From Sediminibacillus massiliensis (GTDB lineage: Bacteria; Bacillota; Bacilli; Bacillales; Amphibacillaceae), in contig NZ_LT732535.1 of the NCBI RefSeq assembly GCF_900156915.1, forward strand, positions 3,835,967 through 3,899,966: a stretch of 64,000 nt of DNA, read 5' to 3'. Shown here one piece after another: positions 60,473-64,000 of this stretch. The translations under genes were made by a program, and so were the position numbers. The number at the start of each line of letters is the position of its first letter. Within the stretch, counting starts at the first letter, position 1. The notes below the pieces were generated by a model that was not told the origin of the DNA, ran no database searches, and was given only the letters and a program-made list of their open reading frames with translations.

Positions 60473-61468
60473 ATGGAAAAACTACTGCAAGTCGATAATC
60501 TGGTAACCCAATTCCGGACAGCGAAAGGAAAACTTTCCGCTGTCCGTGGGATATCTTTTTCAGTTGATAAAGGGGAAACGCTTTGCATTGTTGGAGAATC
60601 CGGCTGTGGAAAAAGTATAACCTCCTTATCTGTCATGGGGTTATTGCCATCGAATGGAGAAATCGCAGAAGGTTCGATTACCTTTCAGGAAGAAGAACTG
60701 ACAACAAAATCAGAAGAACAAATCAGGCGCCTGCGCGGTAACAAAATGTCGATGATTTTCCAGGAACCGATGACCGCTCTAAATCCTGTCTTCACGATCG
60801 GTTACCAGTTACGTGAACCCTTGATGCTTCACAAAGGACTATCCAAGCGTCAGGCAAACACAAGGGCGGTCGAATTGCTCAACCAAGTAGGTATTCCTGA
60901 TCCGGCTAAGCGCCTCAACCAGTTTCCGCATGAACTTAGCGGCGGTATGAGGCAGCGGGTGATGATTGCGATGGGACTTGCTTGTAATCCATCCTTATTG
61001 ATTGCAGATGAACCAACTACGGCCCTTGATGTTACCATACAAGCGCAAATCTTGGATTTAATCGACGATTTGAAGAGAGAAATGGATATGGGTGTCGTTT
61101 TCGTGACCCATGACATGGGAGTCGTTGCCGAAATAGCTGACAGGGTAATGGTCATGTATGCAGGTGAAGTAGTCGAAATAGGGGATGTAGAAGAAATTTT
61201 CAACAATCCGCAGCACCCATATACAAAAGGGTTGCTGGCTTCTGTCCCGAATGTGGATGATGCAGAACATTCGCTTGAATCGATACCAGGATCACTCCCG
61301 AACCTTGATGAGAAAATAGAAGGATGCAGGTTCCATGCGAGATGTCCATTCGCGACAGATCGCTGCAGGGAAGAATCGCCGCCATCCTTCAAAGTCCTTG
61401 AAACGCACGAATCGAAATGCTGGCTCCAGGAGGTTAACGCACATGACAAAACAGCAACCCCTTCTTGA
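60473..61468 (+). CDS. Peptide ABC transporter ATPase (DppD/OppD type)
   Basis: A 331-residue ATPase. The Walker A is GESGCGKSIT, the Q-loop lies in MIFQEPMTALNPVF, the ABC signature is ELSGGMRQRVMIAM, the Walker B is LLIADEPTTALD, and the switch His is in VTHDMGV. The C-terminal oligopeptide-transporter domain has CRFHARCPFATDRC, whose cysteines fit the [4Fe-4S]-type motif of these ATPases. Two ATG codons lie at 60470 and 60473 behind AGGGTGA; the second has better spacing. Confidence 0.93.
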   Translation: MEKLLQVDNLVTQFRTAKGKLSAVRGISFSVDKGETLCIVGESGCGKSITSLSVMGLLPSNGEIAEGSITFQEEELTTKSEEQIRRLRGNKMSMIFQEPMTALNPVFTIGYQLREPLMLHKGLSKRQANTRAVELLNQVGIPDPAKRLNQFPHELSGGMRQRVMIAMGLACNPSLLIADEPTTALDVTIQAQILDLIDDLKREMDMGVVFVTHDMGVVAEIADRVMVMYAGEVVEIGDVEEIFNNPQHPYTKGLLASVPNVDDAEHSLESIPGSLPNLDEKIEGCRFHARCPFATDRCREESPPSFKVLETHESKCWLQEVNAHDKTATPS

Positions 61469-62414
61469 AGTGAAAAATGTAAAAAAATACTTTCCTATTA
61501 AAAGCGGTATATTGAAAAGAACCACAGGTAATGTCCAGGCCGTGGAAAATGTCAGCATCGATGTGTATGAAGGCGAAACACTCGGGGTGGTGGGCGAATC
61601 CGGCTGTGGAAAGTCCACGTTTGGGCGAACTGTTCTTGGGTTGGAAAAACTTACCGACGGCACGATCAAATACCGCGGCGAAAACATTGGCGGTCTGCCA
61701 GACAACAAACTGAAAAAATTCAAAAAAGAGATGCAGATGATTTTCCAAGATCCATATGCTTCCCTTAATCCAAGACAGAGGATCGGCGATGCACTGGAGG
61801 AAGCCTTCATCATCCACACCGACTTACCCAAAAAAGAACGCCAGCAGCGCGTGAGGGAACTGTTGAAGGAAGTCGGTTTGAAAGAAGAATTTTACGAGCG
61901 ATATCCGCACGAATTCAGTGGTGGTCAAAGGCAGCGGATTGGCATTGCCAGGGCGATTGCCTTGAATCCATCTTTTATCGTATGTGACGAGGCAGTGTCT
62001 GCATTGGATGTTTCGGTCCAGGCGCAAATCATTAAGCTTCTCAAGAAGCTTCAGGAGTCACACCAGTTGACATACTTGTTCATTTCCCATGACTTAGGGG
62101 TTGTCCGCCATGTGTGCGACCGGGTGCTTGTCATGTATTTAGGTGCCACAGCGGAGTTGGCTAGTTCTGATCAGCTTTATCGGAACCCGCTCCATCCTTA
62201 TACACGCGCACTTCTGTCGGCTATCCCGAGACCTATTCCGGGAAGGAAAAAAGACCGGATCCGTCTGGAAGGAGACTTGCCTAACCCGGCAGACTACCCA
62301 AAAGGCTGTCCGTTCCACACCCGCTGCCCATTGGCTACCGCCCAATGCGCAGAAGAACGCCCAGAATGGCGCGAAGTAGAAAAAGGTCATTTTGTCGCGT
62401 GTCATGAGGTATAA
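61443..62414 (+). CDS. Peptide ABC transporter ATPase (DppF/OppF type)
   Basis: A 323-residue second ATPase. Walker A GESGCGKSTFG, MIFQDPYASLNPRQR, signature EFSGGQRQRIGIAR, Walker B FIVCDEAVSALD and switch region ISHDLGVVRH are all intact. The C-terminal cysteine motif is CPFHTRCPLATAQC. The start is ATG at 61443 behind AGGAGG, overlapping the previous gene by 26 nt. The longer frame from 61335 lies inside that gene. It ends the operon; the composite repeat copy 2 follows instead of a clear terminator. Confidence 0.93.
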   Translation: MTKQQPLLEVKNVKKYFPIKSGILKRTTGNVQAVENVSIDVYEGETLGVVGESGCGKSTFGRTVLGLEKLTDGTIKYRGENIGGLPDNKLKKFKKEMQMIFQDPYASLNPRQRIGDALEEAFIIHTDLPKKERQQRVRELLKEVGLKEEFYERYPHEFSGGQRQRIGIARAIALNPSFIVCDEAVSALDVSVQAQIIKLLKKLQESHQLTYLFISHDLGVVRHVCDRVLVMYLGATAELASSDQLYRNPLHPYTRALLSAIPRPIPGRKKDRIRLEGDLPNPADYPKGCPFHTRCPLATAQCAEERPEWREVEKGHFVACHEV

Positions 62415-62457
62415 TAAAGAAAAACATTTTAATGAAAGATTGTTGAAGGGCATATAA

Positions 62458-62925
62458 TCCATAAACTGCGAACTAACATTCTTTAGCATGAATTCCTTCC
62501 ATCCTTTTCGGATTGAGTGGTAAACCGCCGCTGCGGAAAAATACTCGCTTTCCACGGGGAACGCTTCAGCCTCCTCGCTGGAAAATGCACCAGCTGCGGG
62601 GTCTTCAGACTGTTCCTTTCCCGTAGGAGTCTCGCATTTTTCCGCAGCTTAATTATAATTTTTCTGATTTGGTGAGAAGTGGTCCTGAAATGTGTTTAAC
62701 ATGGTTTTTCCTTTGTTTTTCAAGGAATGCAAGCAATTTTTCGCTGCCTATGATAAATTTTTGATTAAGTGAGGAGAAATCGCAGAAATTTCTCTAACAT
62801 GGATGTTGCTAATACCTAAATTCAGCCAACCTTGAACAGCGAAGTGTTCTGACGCAGCGAGTATATCCCCTTCATAATCATCAGAACAAGAGGAAGCGTC
62901 CCTAGAATGAATTTTACTATTTAGA
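62458..62925. repeat. Composite non-coding repeat element, copy 2
   Basis: CCATAAACTGCGA at the left and the modules at 62530-62648 and about 62840-62920 (AGCGAAGTGTTCTG, GAACAAGAGGAAG) match copy 1 at 55622 in order and orientation. The right terminal repeat is no longer recognisable, and the spacing between modules is shorter. It fills most of the 695-bp gap between the transporter and the gamma-glutamyltransferase gene; no gene was seen in it. Confidence 0.7.
62530..62648. repeat. 119-bp palindromic core of the composite repeat, copy 2
   Basis: GCTGCGGAAAAAT and ATTTTTCCGCAGC end the core, as in copy 1. GGGGAACGCTTCAGCCTCCT is identical in both copies. The differences are mostly in the loop region. 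Confidence 0.85.
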
Positions 62926-63050
62926 GGTTTCTCTCAATCGTGAATTAATAAAACAGGCTGAATCAACTTTGAAGTGCCCGGTCAGCTTCTGGTAAGAGTA
63001 AGACAGCTGAGGCTCCTGCCAGCGGCGGGGGCATATTCTTACATAATAAA

Positions 63051-63087
63051 TGGCTTCCGAATGTATGATGGGAAGCCAATTTTCTTT
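63051..63087 (+). terminator. Hairpin before the gamma-glutamyltransferase gene
   Basis: TGGCTTCC pairs with GGAAGCCA around a 12-nt loop, followed by ATTTTCTTT. It lies only about 25 bp before the next start codon, so it may be a late terminator of the transporter operon or a leader attenuator. Confidence 0.5.
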
Positions 63088-63109
63088 GAAAAAGAGAGGA
63101 GCGGTTTTA

Positions 63110-64000
63110 ATGAAATCATTTGATCATTTAAATTATCCATACCCATCCCGCCGTACAACCACAGTTGCCAATAGGGGAATGGTGGCAACGTCCCAGCCAC
63201 TGGCTGCACAAGCAGGACTTGATATTTTGAAGCAGGGCGGGAATGCTATCGATGCTGCCATTGCCACCGCTGCAGCCCTGACAGTCGTTGAACCGACATC
63301 AAATGGGATCGGCGGTGATGCATTTGCTTTGGTTTGGACCAAGGGAAAACTGCACGGTCTGAACAGCAGCGGTCCTGCACCGAAAAACATATCGATAGAA
63401 CAAATGAAAGAACGCGGATATGAGGAAATACCGAAATTTGGATGGATGCCTGTTACAGTTCCAGGAGCTCCCGGAGCATGGGCTGAATTGTCCGAGCGTT
63501 TCGGGAAATTACCTTTGACTGACGTCTTGAAGCCTGCCATTGATTATGCGGAAAATGGATACCCAATTTCTCCGGTTCTGGGCAAGTTTTGGAAAATGGC
63601 CTACAAAAAATATAAAGAAGTATTGACTAGTGATGAGTTCAAACATTGGTTCGAGACGTTTGCGCCAAATGGCAAAGCTCCGGAAGTGGGGGAAGTCTGG
63701 AAATCCCCGGGACATGCAAATACACTTCGTTCGATTGCTGAAACCAAAGCCGAGTCGTTTTATCGTGGCGAGTTGGCTGAAAAGATTGCCGATTTTTCTA
63801 ATCAATATGATGGATTCTTAACAGCTGAAGATTTGGCTGATTACAAACCGGAATGGGTAGACCCTATTTCTGTCAACTACAGGGGATATGATGTTTGGGA
63901 GATTCCGCCGAATGGCCAGGGATTGATCGCATTAATGGGCTTGAATATCCTGAAAGGGTACTCGTTTAAAGAGAAGGACTCTGTCGATACATACCATAAA
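63110..64000 (+). CDS. Gamma-glutamyltransferase family protein (YwrD-like), 5' part
   Basis: The first 297 residues of a gamma-glutamyltransferase-type Ntn-hydrolase; the gene runs past the right edge. GMVATSQPLAAQAGLDILKQGGNAIDAAIA is the family start, with ALTVVEPTSNGIGGDAFALVW next and PVTVPGAPGAWAELSERFG after. No signal peptide is seen, so it resembles the cytoplasmic YwrD type rather than secreted Ggt. The catalytic Thr after the processing site lies outside the window. GAGAGGAGCGG precedes ATG at 63110. Its place after a peptide importer suggests cleavage of imported gamma-glutamyl compounds. Confidence 0.9.
   Translation, partial: MKSFDHLNYPYPSRRTTTVANRGMVATSQPLAAQAGLDILKQGGNAIDAAIATAAALTVVEPTSNGIGGDAFALVWTKGKLHGLNSSGPAPKNISIEQMKERGYEEIPKFGWMPVTVPGAPGAWAELSERFGKLPLTDVLKPAIDYAENGYPISPVLGKFWKMAYKKYKEVLTSDEFKHWFETFAPNGKAPEVGEVWKSPGHANTLRSIAETKAESFYRGELAEKIADFSNQYDGFLTAEDLADYKPEWVDPISVNYRGYDVWEIPPNGQGLIALMGLNILKGYSFKEKDSVDTYHK

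Noticed and set aside
1..64000. CRISPR array, tRNA/rRNA genes, prophage or intact insertion sequence
   Set aside because: No regular spaced repeats, cloverleaf genes, integrase or transposase sequences were recognised on either strand.

Overview
The window looks like chromosomal DNA of a low-GC Gram-positive in the Bacillaceae, probably a salt-tolerant member. The grounds are strong AAGGAGG ribosome binding sites, sigma-A promoters such as TTGACA-17-TATAAT, many CcpA (cre) sites, a Bacillus-type XylR, DUF624 (YesL-like) proteins, GH52 beta-xylosidase, YdjO and IDEAL-domain proteins, and acidic secreted lipoproteins. The genus assignment is inference. No tRNA, rRNA, CRISPR array, phage or intact insertion sequence was seen.

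Region 1 (1-12.3 kb) handles sugar acids. It holds the end of a fructuronate/mannonate-type SDR, a YjhG/YagF-type xylonate dehydratase, a DUF624 protein, a CUT1 ABC transporter without ATPase, an SDR, a PPC-domain protein, an RraA-like protein, a FadR-type GntR regulator, an iron-dependent alcohol dehydrogenase and a split altronate dehydratase-like enzyme. Three copies of an AAAGGT-NN-ACCAATT operator lie at the transporter and dehydrogenase promoters and point to the GntR protein as local regulator.

Region 2 (12.4-30 kb) handles xylo-oligosaccharides. It holds GH43 beta-xylosidase, a ThuA / Gfo-Idh-MocA / TIM-barrel / Gfo-Idh-MocA operon, XylR, a second CUT1 transporter, GH52 beta-xylosidase, a second DUF624 protein, xylA and xylB. 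Three matching XylR-type operators precede the GH43 gene, the transporter and xylAB. With region 1 this suits a glucuronoxylan degrader.

Region 3 (30-47.6 kb) is the least conventional part. A LacI-type regulator is followed by the remains of a deleted transporter operon, a possible structured RNA, two paralogous solute-binding proteins with one permease pair, three RraA-like proteins, a 3-hydroxyisobutyrate-dehydrogenase-type reductase, an RpiB-like isomerase, an Ldh_2-type dehydrogenase, an iron alcohol dehydrogenase, an aldehyde dehydrogenase, a glycerate kinase, a 2-hydroxyacid dehydrogenase and a third DUF624 protein. The same LacI-type operator lies just downstream of two matching promoters. 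The set looks like a catabolic pathway for an unidentified sugar acid or polyol, with RraA-type aldolases feeding a glycerate branch.

Region 4 (47.8-64 kb) is more ordinary. It holds YdjO, an aldehyde dehydrogenase with a DUF779 partner under a perfect cre site, a SurA-N-type lipoprotein, 5-oxoprolinase PxpABC, a FUSC-type membrane protein, an IDEAL-domain protein, an Lrp/AsnC regulator, a complete Dpp/Opp-type peptide transporter and the start of a gamma-glutamyltransferase. Two degenerate copies of a composite non-coding repeat flank the Lrp-Opp block.
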